This document shows, piece after piece, positions 1-6,196 of a stretch of DNA of 9,308 bases. The DNA is taken from NCBI GenBank assembly GCA_018895795.1, contig JAHINZ010000492.1, positions 1 through 9,308 of the forward strand, in the 5' to 3' direction. This DNA comes from Alphaproteobacteria bacterium (GTDB lineage Bacteria; Pseudomonadota; Alphaproteobacteria; Caulobacterales; Caulobacteraceae). The stretch's first letter is position 1. Each line of letters opens with the position of its first letter. Below the pieces are notes generated by a model. The model was not told the DNA's origin, searched no databases, and saw only the letters and a list, made by a program, of their open reading frames with translations. The position numbers were made by a program, and so were the translations under genes.

Positions 1-755
1 ACCTGTCGCAGTCGATTCCGCTGCTGCACCAGGCTCTGGTGAAGGTGCGTGAAGTCGCCGCCGCCGGCGGCCGCGTGCTGTTCGTCGGCACCAAGCGTCA
101 GGCGTCCGATCCGGTCGCCACCGCCGCCAAGCGTTGCGCCCAATACTATGTCAATCACCGCTGGCTCGGCGGCACCCTGACCAACTGGCGCACCGTGTCG
201 GGCTCGATCGCCCGCCTGCGCGAGCTGGAAGGCGTGCTGGTCGGCGAAGGCGCCGGTCGCACCAAGAAGGAACTGCTGCAGCTGACCCGCGAGCGCGACA
301 AGCTCGAGCTGTCGCTGGGCGGCATCAAGGACATGGGCGGTATCCCCGACATCATGTTCGTGATCGACACCAACAAGGAAGCGATCGCGATCCTTGAAGC
401 CCGCAAGCTGAACATCCCGGTCATCGCGATCCTCGACACCAACTGCGACCCGGACGGCATCACCTATCCGATCCCGGGTAACGATGACGCCGCCCGCGCC
501 CTGCAGCTGTACTGCGACCTGATCGCCGACGCCGTGCTCGACGGCCTGGCCGCCGGCCAAGCCTCGTCGGGCGTCGATCTGGGCGCCTCGGCGGCCCCGA
601 TGGAACCGACCCTGGCCCGCGAACTGACCCCGGAACCGGTGGTTGAAGCCGCCGAGTTCGAGCAGCAGGCCGCCGTTCAGGCCGCCCCGGAAGCCGCTCA
701 AGAGGCGACCGCCGAAGCCCTGGACGCCGTCGCCGAAGAGCCGGCCGCGAGCTGA
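1..755 (+). CDS. rpsB: 30S ribosomal protein S2, 5'-truncated by the window edge
   Basis: This is ribosomal protein S2, a small-subunit protein that binds late on the solvent side and is needed for S1 attachment and translation initiation (family knowledge). The reading frame is open from base 3, giving 250 visible residues; comparison with E. coli S2 suggests roughly 50-60 N-terminal residues are missing. The GTG at position 39 is an internal valine codon, not the start. Family landmarks are GRVLFVGTKRQA, YYVNHRWLGGTLTNW, GGIKDMGGIPDIMFVIDT and IPVIAILDTNCDPDGITYPI, followed by GNDDAARA. After about residue 190 of the visible part the core ends and a low-complexity tail rich in Ala, Glu and Pro runs to the stop; such tails occur on some alphaproteobacterial S2 proteins. 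tsf follows 97 nt downstream, the standard bacterial pairing. The identification is very secure. Confidence 0.98.
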   Translation, partial: LSQSIPLLHQALVKVREVAAAGGRVLFVGTKRQASDPVATAAKRCAQYYVNHRWLGGTLTNWRTVSGSIARLRELEGVLVGEGAGRTKKELLQLTRERDKLELSLGGIKDMGGIPDIMFVIDTNKEAIAILEARKLNIPVIAILDTNCDPDGITYPIPGNDDAARALQLYCDLIADAVLDGLAAGQASSGVDLGASAAPMEPTLARELTPEPVVEAAEFEQQAAVQAAPEAAQEATAEALDAVAEEPAAS

Positions 756-765
756 TACTCCAACC

Positions 766-783
766 GCCGCCCCTCGGGGCGGC
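766..783 (+). terminator. Short GC-rich hairpin after rpsB (possible weak terminator or attenuator)
   Basis: The arms GCCGCCCC (766-773) and GGGGCGGC (776-783) are perfectly complementary; in RNA this would form a 7-bp stem closed by a CUCG tetraloop. It begins 10 nt after the rpsB stop codon. The following bases (TGTTGTG) contain several Ts but no uninterrupted run, so full termination is doubtful. Partial read-through that lowers tsf relative to rpsB, or 3'-end protection of an rpsB transcript, are both plausible. The structure is seen in the sequence; the role is inferred. Confidence 0.55.
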
Positions 784-800
784 TGTTGTGACCCTGACAT

Positions 801-826
801 GCGACCGGGTTATCAAACCCGGTCGC
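801..826 (+). other. 11-bp perfect stem-loop in the rpsB-tsf gap
   Basis: GCGACCGGGTT (801-811) is the exact reverse complement of AACCCGGTCGC (816-826), with a four-base ATCA loop. It ends 15 nt before the tsf Shine-Dalgarno sequence (GGAG, 842-845). There is no T-run after it, so it is not a classical intrinsic terminator. It could act as an RNA processing site, a stability element for either mRNA half, or part of an attenuator together with the hairpin at 766-783. An 11-bp perfect stem is unlikely to be accidental in a 97-nt gap. Confidence 0.6.
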
Positions 827-852
827 TAACCGTTTGAATCTGGAGATTTTCC

Positions 853-1791
853 ATGGCTGAGATTACGGCTGCGCTGGTCAAGAAACTGCGCGAAAAGTCC
901 GGCGTCGGCATGATGGACTGCAAGAAGGCGCTGATCGAGAACGCCGGTGATATCGACGCGTCCATCGACTGGCTGCGCACCAAGGGCCTGTCCAAGGCCG
1001 CCAAGAAGGCTGACCGCGTCGCCGCCGAAGGCCTCGTGGGCCTGGCGGTTCGTAATGACGGCGCCGGCATGACCGACGCCGCTGTCGAAGTGAACGCCGA
1101 AACCGACTTCCTGGGCCGCAACGAGCTGTTCCAGAACGCCGTCCGCAAGATCGCGGCCGTTGGCCTGGATGTCGATGGCGTCGACGCCATCAACGCCGGC
1201 AAGACCGCCGACGGCGACGTCGTCTCCGACGTCCTGACCAACCTGATCGCCACCATCGGCGAGAACATGGTCTTGCGTCGCGCCGCCCGCTTCAGCGTCG
1301 CCCAAGGCGCCGTGTCGACCTATATCCACAACGCCACCGCGCCGGATCTGGGCCGCATCGGCGTGCTGGTGGCCATCGAAGGCGCCGGCGATCAGGCCAA
1401 GATCCTCGAACTGGGCCGCAAGATCGCCATGCACGTCGCGGCCACCGCGCCGCTGTCGCTGTCGCCGGACGATCTGGACCAGGCCGCCATCGAAAAGGAA
1501 CGCGCTATCTTCACCGAGCAGGCCCTGGAATCGGGCAAGCCGGCCGGCGTGGTCGAAAAGATGGTCGAAGGCCGAATCCGCAAGTTCCTGGAAGAAGTCG
1601 TGCTGCTGAAGCAAGCCTTCGTCATGAACCCGGATCAGACCGTCGAACAGCTGGTCGCCGAAACCGGCAAGGAACTGGGCTCGCCGCTCACCGTGAAGGG
1701 CTTTGTTCGCCTGGCTCTGGGTGAAGGCGTCGAGAAGGCCCCCGCCGGTGACTTCGCCGCCGAAGTCGCCGCCATGGCCGGCCAAGCCTAA
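853..1791 (+). CDS. tsf: Elongation factor Ts
   Basis: EF-Ts is the cytoplasmic guanine-nucleotide exchange factor that releases GDP from EF-Tu so it can reload with GTP. The 312-residue product has the expected length. Residues 1-55 form the UBA-like N-terminal domain with the family signature LREKSGVGMMDCKKAL (residues 12-27) and DIDASIDWLRTKG. The EF-Tu contact motif is at 83-89 as TDFLGRN; the usual form is TDFVARN or TDFVAKN, so two middle positions differ while the Asp-Phe pair is kept. The C-terminal part has MHVAATAP, the helical segment around IVEKMVEGRIRKF-like residues (VVEKMVEGRIRKFLEE here), and the ending expected for the dimerisation domain. The ATG at 853 is supported by GGAG at 842-845, seven bases upstream. 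It follows rpsB and is closed by a strong terminator, so the two genes probably share a transcript modulated by the intervening hairpins. Confidence 0.98.
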   Translation: MAEITAALVKKLREKSGVGMMDCKKALIENAGDIDASIDWLRTKGLSKAAKKADRVAAEGLVGLAVRNDGAGMTDAAVEVNAETDFLGRNELFQNAVRKIAAVGLDVDGVDAINAGKTADGDVVSDVLTNLIATIGENMVLRRAARFSVAQGAVSTYIHNATAPDLGRIGVLVAIEGAGDQAKILELGRKIAMHVAATAPLSLSPDDLDQAAIEKERAIFTEQALESGKPAGVVEKMVEGRIRKFLEEVVLLKQAFVMNPDQTVEQLVAETGKELGSPLTVKGFVRLALGEGVEKAPAGDFAAEVAAMAGQA

Positions 1792-1800
1792 AGACGATCA

Positions 1801-1840
1801 GGACTCGCGCATCGCTTCGGCGGTTCGCGAGTTCTTCTTT
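1801..1840 (+). terminator. Intrinsic terminator of the rpsB-tsf unit
   Basis: Bases 1801-1815 pair with 1820-1834 around a TTCG loop (1816-1819) closed by C-G, the exceptionally stable cUUCGg tetraloop. Of 15 positions, 12 are Watson-Crick, two are G-U wobbles (1802/1833, 1812/1823) and one is a mismatch (1810/1825). The stem runs straight into TTCTTT (1835-1840). It begins nine bases after the tsf stop. This is the best terminator in the window and separates the translation pair from the pyrH leader. Confidence 0.82.
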
Positions 1841-1843
1841 CCC

Positions 1844-1880
1844 CAAGGGCGCGGCGCGTTTGAGGCGCGCCGCGCCCTTG
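1844..1880 (+). terminator. Second hairpin after tsf, 15-bp perfect stem
   Basis: CAAGGGCGCGGCGCG (1844-1858) is the exact reverse complement of 1866-1880, leaving a seven-base loop TTTGAGG. It lies only three bases after the T-rich end of the preceding terminator. No T-run follows on the + strand (TCGCGCTCGC), and reading the - strand it is followed by G and A, so it does not look like a classical intrinsic terminator for either direction. It may back up termination, protect the tsf 3' end, or be a small mobile palindromic element. The stem is certain; the function is inferred. Confidence 0.6.
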
Positions 1881-1933
1881 TCGCGCTCGCAACCTGGCCT
1901 TTTCAGCTTCAGGCGAGCCCGTAACGGTCCAGT

Positions 1934-1967
1934 CGCGCAAAACCGGTCCCACTTTTGAATAACGCGC
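1934..1967 (+). repeat. Putative copy of a dispersed alphaproteobacterial intergenic repeat
   Basis: The segment GCAAAACCGGTCCCACTTTTG (around 1937-1957) closely resembles a short imperfect palindrome that recurs in intergenic regions of many alphaproteobacteria, remembered in the form AAAACCGGTTCCCACTTTT with GCG-rich flanks. Within it, CAAAA (1938-1942) and TTTTG (1953-1957) are inverted. The copy lacks one T of the remembered core and its right flank is changed (AATAACGCGC). The resemblance is recalled, not searched. It sits in the leader of pyrH, where it could also influence or contain promoter sequence. Confidence 0.5.
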
Positions 1968-1990
1968 ACTATGTTGCGTGCCGACGACTC

Positions 1991-1998
1991 AGGAAGAG
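1991..1998 (+). promoter_or_regulatory. Shine-Dalgarno sequence that sets the pyrH start
   Basis: AGGAAGAG ends eight bases before the ATG at 2007. An in-frame ATG at 1971 has no purine-rich sequence at a suitable distance, so this site favours the downstream start and a 247-residue protein. Confidence 0.75.
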
Positions 1999-2006
1999 CC
2001 CGGTCC

Positions 2007-2750
2007 ATGTCCGAACCCAGCACCGCCACGCCCCAACGGTTTCGCCGCGTGCTCTTGAAGGTCTCCGGTGAAGTCCTGATGGGCGATACGCCCTACGGCA
2101 TCGACACCAACACCGTCCAATCGGTGGCCGCCGACATCGCCGAGATCGTCAAGTCCGGCATCGAACTGTGCATCGTGATCGGCGGCGGCAACATCTTCCG
2201 CGGCATGGCCGGCGCGGCCAAGGGCATGGAACGCTCCAGCGCCGACTATATGGGCATGCTGGCCACCGTGATGAACGCCCTGGCCATGCAGGACGCCCTG
2301 GAGCGCATCGGCGTCTCCACCCGGGTGCAGTCGGCCATCCCGATGGCCACGGTCTGCGAGCCCTATATTCGTCGGCGCGCGCAACGCCATCTCGAGAAGG
2401 GCCGGGTGGTGATCTTCGCCGCCGGCACCGGCAACCCGTTCTTCACCACCGACACCGCCGCCGCCTTGCGCGCCGCCGAAATGCAGTGCGACGCCCTGCT
2501 CAAGGGCACCAGCGTCGATGGCGTCTATACCGCCGATCCCAAGAAGGACGCCTCGGCCCAGCGTTATGACCGGCTGACCTATATGGACGTTCTGGCCAAG
2601 GATCTGCGCGTGATGGACGCCTCGGCCGTCGCCCTGATGCGCGACAGCAATATCCCGATCGTGGTCTTCTCCATCAAGGGACGGGGCAATCTGCTCAATG
2701 TCCTGCGAGGCGAGGGCACCTTTACCGTCGTCGCCCAAGACGCCGTCTAA
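2007..2750 (+). CDS. pyrH: UMP kinase (uridylate kinase)
   Basis: PyrH phosphorylates UMP to UDP with ATP in the cytoplasm, the step that commits UMP to UTP and CTP synthesis; the bacterial enzyme is a hexamer of the amino-acid kinase fold, distinct from the eukaryotic UMP/CMP kinase. The 247 residues fit the family (about 240). Visible motifs are the phosphate-binding LLKVSGE (16-22), GGGNIFRG (59-66), DYMGMLATVMNALAMQDALE (80-99), the UMP-site TGNPFFTTDTAA (141-152), and the ATP-site segment KGTSVDGVYTADPKKD (166-181). The start at 2007 is chosen for its good Shine-Dalgarno sequence and because family similarity begins shortly after it; a start at 1971 would add 12 residues. It lies beyond the tsf terminator, so it probably has its own promoter, and frr follows after 22 nt. 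In many bacteria PyrH is feedback-inhibited by UTP. Confidence 0.97.
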   Translation: MSEPSTATPQRFRRVLLKVSGEVLMGDTPYGIDTNTVQSVAADIAEIVKSGIELCIVIGGGNIFRGMAGAAKGMERSSADYMGMLATVMNALAMQDALERIGVSTRVQSAIPMATVCEPYIRRRAQRHLEKGRVVIFAAGTGNPFFTTDTAAALRAAEMQCDALLKGTSVDGVYTADPKKDASAQRYDRLTYMDVLAKDLRVMDASAVALMRDSNIPIVVFSIKGRGNLLNVLRGEGTFTVVAQDAV

Positions 2751-2772
2751 CCTAACGAAGAGAGCCCAAGCC

Positions 2773-3339
2773 ATGGCCGCCGTCGAAAAGCCCGTCCTGT
2801 CTCGTTACAAGGATCGCATGGACAAGTCCGTGCTCGCGCTGAAGGAAGACTTCGCCGGTCTGCGCACCGGTCGGGCGTCGTCCAGCCTGCTCGATCAGAT
2901 CGTGGTCAACGCCTATGGCTCGATGGTGCAGCTCAACACCGTGGCGTCGATCAGTGTGCCCGAGCCCCGCCAGATCAACGTCAACATCTGGGACAAGGGC
3001 GTCGTGTCGGCGGTGGAAAAGGCGATCCGCAATTCGGATCTCGGCCTCAATCCCGTCGTCGAGGGCAACAATCTGCGCATTCCGATTCCGCCGCTCACGG
3101 AAGAGCGCCGCAGGGATCTGTCCAAGATCGCCGGCAAGTACGCCGAGGCGCAGAAGGTGGCCGTGCGCAACATCCGCCGCGACGCCAATGACGACCTCAA
3201 GAAGGCCGAGAAAGCCAGCGCCATCAGCGAGGATGAGCTGAAGAAGATGGAAACCGAGGTCCAGAAGATGACCGACGAGGCCATCAAGCGGGTCGACGAG
3301 GCCTTGAAAATCAAAGAGCAAGAGATCATGCAGGTTTGA
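2773..3339 (+). CDS. frr: Ribosome recycling factor
   Basis: RRF works with EF-G to split the post-termination ribosome so that subunits can be reused; it is essential in most bacteria. The 188-residue length is typical (E. coli 185). Domain I is the three-helix bundle formed by residues 1-30 and about 107-188; domain II is the beta-rich middle (31-105). Signature segments are GLRTGRASSSLLDQIVVNAY (29-48), ASISVPEPRQINVNIWD, NLRIPIPPLTEERRRDL, and VRNIRRDAND (131-140), which contains the arginine at 132 known to matter in E. coli RRF. The C-terminal half is highly charged, as expected for the long helices. The ATG at 2773 is preceded by GAAGAGAG (2757-2764) with eight bases of spacing, 22 nt after pyrH, so the two genes are cotranscribed. 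The open frame extends upstream into pyrH but that part has no family similarity. Confidence 0.98.
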   Translation: MAAVEKPVLSRYKDRMDKSVLALKEDFAGLRTGRASSSLLDQIVVNAYGSMVQLNTVASISVPEPRQINVNIWDKGVVSAVEKAIRNSDLGLNPVVEGNNLRIPIPPLTEERRRDLSKIAGKYAEAQKVAVRNIRRDANDDLKKAEKASAISEDELKKMETEVQKMTDEAIKRVDEALKIKEQEIMQV

Positions 3340-3384
3340 CAGCCGACCTGAGTAACGGGGACGGTTAGGGAAGGCTTGAAACGA

Positions 3385-4164
3385 ATGTCGGCGGCGACCG
3401 GCCTGCAGGATGTTTCGGCGCGCGCTGGGGGCGATGCGTCGGACCGCTCCCTGCATGTGGCCATTATCATGGACGGGAACGGTCGCTGGGCGAAGCGGCG
3501 CGGCATGCCGCGCGTCCTTGGCCATCGCGCCGGCGTCAAGGCGCTGAAACGGACGGTGGAAGCCGCGCCGAATCTCGACGTCGGCGTGCTGACGGTGTTT
3601 GGGTTCTCGACCGAGAACTGGAGCCGCCCGGCCCACGAAGTGTCCGAGCTGATGGGCCTGTTGAAGGCCTATTTCGAGACGGACCTGGAGCGCCTGGCGC
3701 GTGAAGGCGTCAGGGTGCGGATCATCGGCCGTCGGACGGGGCTCGCGCCGGATATCCAGGACATCATCGCGCGCGCGGAACGACGCACGGCGACCAATAC
3801 CAAGTTCACCCTGCAGGTCGCCTTCAACTATGGCGGTCGCGCCGACATTGCCGACGCCGCCCGCGCCTTCGCCGAATCGGTGGAACGCGGCGAGGCCAAG
3901 GCGGCCGACCTCGACGAGGCCGCCTTCGAAAAACTGCTGTCCACCTCGGCGGCGCCGGCGCCGGACCTGATCATACGCACCAGCGGAGAGCGCCGAATCT
4001 CGAATTTCCTGTTGTGGGAATGCGCCTACGCCGAACTCGTCTTTCAGGACGTGCTCTGGCCGGACTACGGACCTGAAGCGCTCTCGGCCGCCATCGCGGA
4101 ATATCGCGGGCGCGACCGACGCTATGGAGGCATTAACGCCGATGACGTCGCTGTCGCCGGCTAA
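3385..4164 (+). CDS. uppS: Undecaprenyl diphosphate synthase (cis-prenyltransferase)
   Basis: UppS adds isopentenyl diphosphate units in cis to farnesyl diphosphate to make C55 undecaprenyl diphosphate, the lipid carrier for peptidoglycan and other envelope polymers; it acts at the cytoplasmic face of the inner membrane. The 259-residue product has all family motifs: IIMDGNGRWAKRRG (27-40) with catalytic Asp30, GHRAG (46-50), FSTENWSRP (74-82), FNYGGR (147-152), and IRTSGERRISNFLLWECAYA (197-216), followed by WPDYGP and YRGRDRRYGG. About 20 residues precede the first conserved block. The ATG at 3385 is preferred; a TTG nine bases earlier would be only one base from the AAGG at 3371-3374, which is spaced better for the ATG. 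It lies 45 nt after frr with no terminator between, and its 3' end overlaps cdsA by 23 nt. Confidence 0.97.
   Translation: MSAATGLQDVSARAGGDASDRSLHVAIIMDGNGRWAKRRGMPRVLGHRAGVKALKRTVEAAPNLDVGVLTVFGFSTENWSRPAHEVSELMGLLKAYFETDLERLAREGVRVRIIGRRTGLAPDIQDIIARAERRTATNTKFTLQVAFNYGGRADIADAARAFAESVERGEAKAADLDEAAFEKLLSTSAAPAPDLIIRTSGERRISNFLLWECAYAELVFQDVLWPDYGPEALSAAIAEYRGRDRRYGGINADDVAVAG
4126..4130 (+). promoter_or_regulatory. Shine-Dalgarno sequence for cdsA inside uppS
   Basis: GGAGG lies 11 bases before the ATG at 4142, within the last codons of uppS. It also immediately follows an alternative in-frame ATG at 4124, which it could not serve. It therefore favours 4142 as the cdsA start, with some doubt because the spacing is longer than usual. 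Confidence 0.6.
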
Positions 4165-4990
4165 GCGCTTCAACTGGACCAATCTTCGCGTGCGCGTGGC
4201 CTCCGCCACCGTGCTCGTGCCCACGGTCGTGGCCGCCGTGTGGTTTGGAGGCGTGTGGTTTCTCGCCTTGATCGCGGTCTGTATCGGCTTGCTGGCCCGT
4301 GAATGGGGCATGATGAGCGCGCCGCGCGCGCCCAAGGGCGTGGCTCTGGCGATCGGCGTCGCGGTGCTGGTGGCCGTGGTCGCCGCCTTCCGCGAGCACT
4401 ATTACCTGACCTGGCCATTGCTGGCCGCCGGCGCGATCCTGGCCGCCCTGCTGGCCCGCGGCGCGGTCGAGCGCCGGGCCGATGCGGCCTATGGCGTGAT
4501 CTATATCGCGCCGGCCTGTATCGCGATGTTGTGGCTCAGACTGCAGGACGCCGGTCTCAGCTGGACCCTGCTGCTGTTCGCGGTCACCTGGTTCTCCGAC
4601 ATCTTCGCCTTCGTGGTCGGCAGCGTCCTCAAGGGGCCCAAGCTCTGGCCGGCCTTTTCCCCCAACAAGACCTGGTCCGGCTTCTTCGGCGGGCTGGCGG
4701 CGGCCTCGATCGCGGCGATCGGTATCGACGCCTTGTCGGGGCTGCTTCCCGCCCTTCCGGACATGAACCTGAGCTGGCCGATCGCGGCCTTGATCGGCCT
4801 TCTGGGGGGGCTGGCCACCATGACCGGCGATCTGTGGGAATCCATGCTCAAGCGACGCTTCGGCGTGAAGGATTCGGGGGACCTGATTCCGGGCCATGGC
4901 GGCATGCTTGACCGCGTGGACGGCCTGATGTTCGCGGCCATCGTGATCGCCGGGGTGCGCCTGATCTATCTTCATGGATGGGCGCGTTGA
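4142..4990 (+). CDS. cdsA: Phosphatidate cytidylyltransferase (CDP-diacylglycerol synthase)
   Basis: CdsA converts phosphatidic acid and CTP to CDP-diacylglycerol, the precursor of the cell's phospholipids, in the inner membrane. The 282-residue product is strongly hydrophobic, with several predicted membrane segments (for example around 20-50, 65-110 and 140-160) and the family signature in the C-terminal part: SMLKRRFGVKDSGDLIPGHG (234-253), then GMLDRVDG (254-261), matching the PROSITE-style pattern S-x-x-K-R-x4-K-D-x-G-x2-[LIF]-[PG]-x-H-G-G-x-x-D-R-x-D. Upstream blocks LAREWGMM and SPNKTWSGFFGG (173-184) also fit. The gene overlaps uppS by 23 nt and dxr by 13 nt, implying translational coupling. 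Starting at 4124 instead would add six residues. A run of seven G (4804-4810) lies in frame within a Gly-Gly pair and does not disturb the frame. Confidence 0.96.
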   Translation: MTSLSPAKRFNWTNLRVRVASATVLVPTVVAAVWFGGVWFLALIAVCIGLLAREWGMMSAPRAPKGVALAIGVAVLVAVVAAFREHYYLTWPLLAAGAILAALLARGAVERRADAAYGVIYIAPACIAMLWLRLQDAGLSWTLLLFAVTWFSDIFAFVVGSVLKGPKLWPAFSPNKTWSGFFGGLAAASIAAIGIDALSGLLPALPDMNLSWPIAALIGLLGGLATMTGDLWESMLKRRFGVKDSGDLIPGHGGMLDRVDGLMFAAIVIAGVRLIYLHGWAR

Positions 4991-6177
4991 CCGTCGCCCG
5001 CAAGGTGGTGATTCTCGGCTGCACGGGTTCGATCGGCGTTTCGACCCTCGGGCTGTTCGAGGCCGCCGGCGTCGAGGTCGAGATCCTGGCCCTCACGGCC
5101 GGCCGCAATGTGGAACGGCTGATCGAGCAGGCGATTCGCTGGCGTCCGACCGTCGCGGTGATCCAGGACGAGAGTCAGCTGTCGGCCCTGCGTGACGGCT
5201 TGAAGGACACGGGCGTTCGCGCCGCGGCGGGAACGGCCGCCGTGATCGAAGCCGCGGCGATGGGCGCCGATTGGGTGATGTCCGCCATCGTCGGCGCGGC
5301 CGGCCTGGCCCCGACCCTGGCGGCCGCGCGGACCGGCGCGATCATCGCTTTGGCCAACAAGGAAAGTCTGGTTTGCGCCGGTCCCGCCTTGCTGCGGATA
5401 TCTCGCGAAGCGGGCGGGTCGGTGATTCCGGTCGATTCCGAACATTCGGCGATCTTCCAGGTTCTGCAGCCGGCCTGTCTCCATCGCGTCTCAAGATTGA
5501 TCCTGACGGCCTCTGGCGGCCCCTTCCGCACCTGGACGCGCGAGCAGATGGCGTTGGCCACGCCCGAACAGGCCGTCGCCCACCCCAACTGGTCGATGGG
5601 CGCAAAGATTTCGGTCGATTCCGCCACCATGATGAACAAGGGCCTCGAGATGATCGAGGCTTCCTATCTGTTCGACACGCCTGGAGAGCGTATCGAGGCC
5701 GTGATCCATCCGCAGTCCATCATCCATAGCCTGGTGGAATACGCCGACGGTTCGACCCTGGCGCAGTTGGGGCCGCCGGACATGCGTAGCCCGATCGCCT
5801 GCGCCTTCGCCTGGCCCGATCGCCTGCCTTGGCCGGCCCAGCGTCTGGATCTCGCGGCCTATGGCCAACTGACCTTCGAAGCGCCCGATCTCGAACGTTT
5901 TCCGTCCATCGCCATCGCCCAGGAGGCGATGCGGCTAGGCGGCGGCGCTCCGGCTGCTATGAACGCAGCCAATGAAGTGGCCGTGGCGGCGTTCCTTGAC
6001 CGCCAGATCGGCTTTCTCGATATTGCCGCCTCGGTGGCGGGGACCCTTGAACGCATGAACAGTCTCGGGGCGATCTCGGAAGCCGGCGCCGATCCGGTTG
6101 AAAGCGCCATGACGACGGACGCCGCGGCCCGCCGCATTGCGGCCGAGGTTGTCGCGCAAAAGCGTCAACGCAGCTGA
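4978..6177 (+). CDS. dxr: 1-deoxy-D-xylulose 5-phosphate reductoisomerase
   Basis: Dxr (IspC) rearranges and reduces DXP to 2-C-methyl-D-erythritol 4-phosphate with NADPH and a divalent metal, the committed step of the MEP isoprenoid pathway; it is the target of fosmidomycin. The 399 residues match the family. The NADPH-binding loop is at 14-20 as GCTGSIG, where most members have GSTGSIG or GATGSIG. Other landmarks are LANKES (125-130), the metal-site PVDSEHSA (151-158; Asp153, Glu155), ASGGPF (178-183), HPNWSMG (202-208), KISVDSATMMNKGLE (210-224; Glu224 a likely metal ligand) and HPQSIIHS. NAANEVAV marks the C-terminal domain. The ATG at 4978 overlaps cdsA by 13 nt and has no clear Shine-Dalgarno sequence, so coupled translation is likely; a TTG at 4987 is an alternative that would remove three residues. 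Its product supplies precursors for UppS, encoded two genes upstream. Confidence 0.97.
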   Translation: MGALTVARKVVILGCTGSIGVSTLGLFEAAGVEVEILALTAGRNVERLIEQAIRWRPTVAVIQDESQLSALRDGLKDTGVRAAAGTAAVIEAAAMGADWVMSAIVGAAGLAPTLAAARTGAIIALANKESLVCAGPALLRISREAGGSVIPVDSEHSAIFQVLQPACLHRVSRLILTASGGPFRTWTREQMALATPEQAVAHPNWSMGAKISVDSATMMNKGLEMIEASYLFDTPGERIEAVIHPQSIIHSLVEYADGSTLAQLGPPDMRSPIACAFAWPDRLPWPAQRLDLAAYGQLTFEAPDLERFPSIAIAQEAMRLGGGAPAAMNAANEVAVAAFLDRQIGFLDIAASVAGTLERMNSLGAISEAGADPVESAMTTDAAARRIAAEVVAQKRQRS

Positions 6178-6196
6178 AGCGGAGAGTCCTGCCTTC

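Noticed and set aside
1885..1918. A weak stem GCTCGC/GCGAGC in the pyrH leader
   Set aside because: Six base pairs with a 22-base loop is not distinguishable from chance in GC-rich sequence.
1955..1975. Possible promoter for pyrH (TTGAAT and TATGTT-like elements)
   Set aside because: The two elements are only nine bases apart, too close for a housekeeping sigma-factor promoter, and the match to the Caulobacter -10 pattern is poor. A promoter probably exists in 1881-2006 but I cannot place it.
1802..1990. GANTC (CcrM-type methylation) sites between tsf and pyrH
   Set aside because: GACTC occurs at 1802-1806 and 1986-1990, but GANTC is also scattered through the coding regions here, so no special clustering or cell-cycle control can be claimed.
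2752..4335. A 527-codon open frame on the - strand
   Set aside because: It lies opposite frr, uppS and the start of cdsA, which are all unmistakable; long antisense frames are expected in GC-rich coding DNA, and the translation shows no recognisable domain.
4804..4810. Run of seven G in cdsA as a possible phase-variation tract
   Set aside because: Seven bases is short for slippage-based switching, the frame is intact, and cdsA is an essential gene unlikely to be switched off.
5952..5970. GGCTGC/GCAGCC hairpin inside dxr
   Set aside because: It falls in the conserved Ala-Ala-Met-Asn-Ala-Ala coding segment and is best explained by codon choice.
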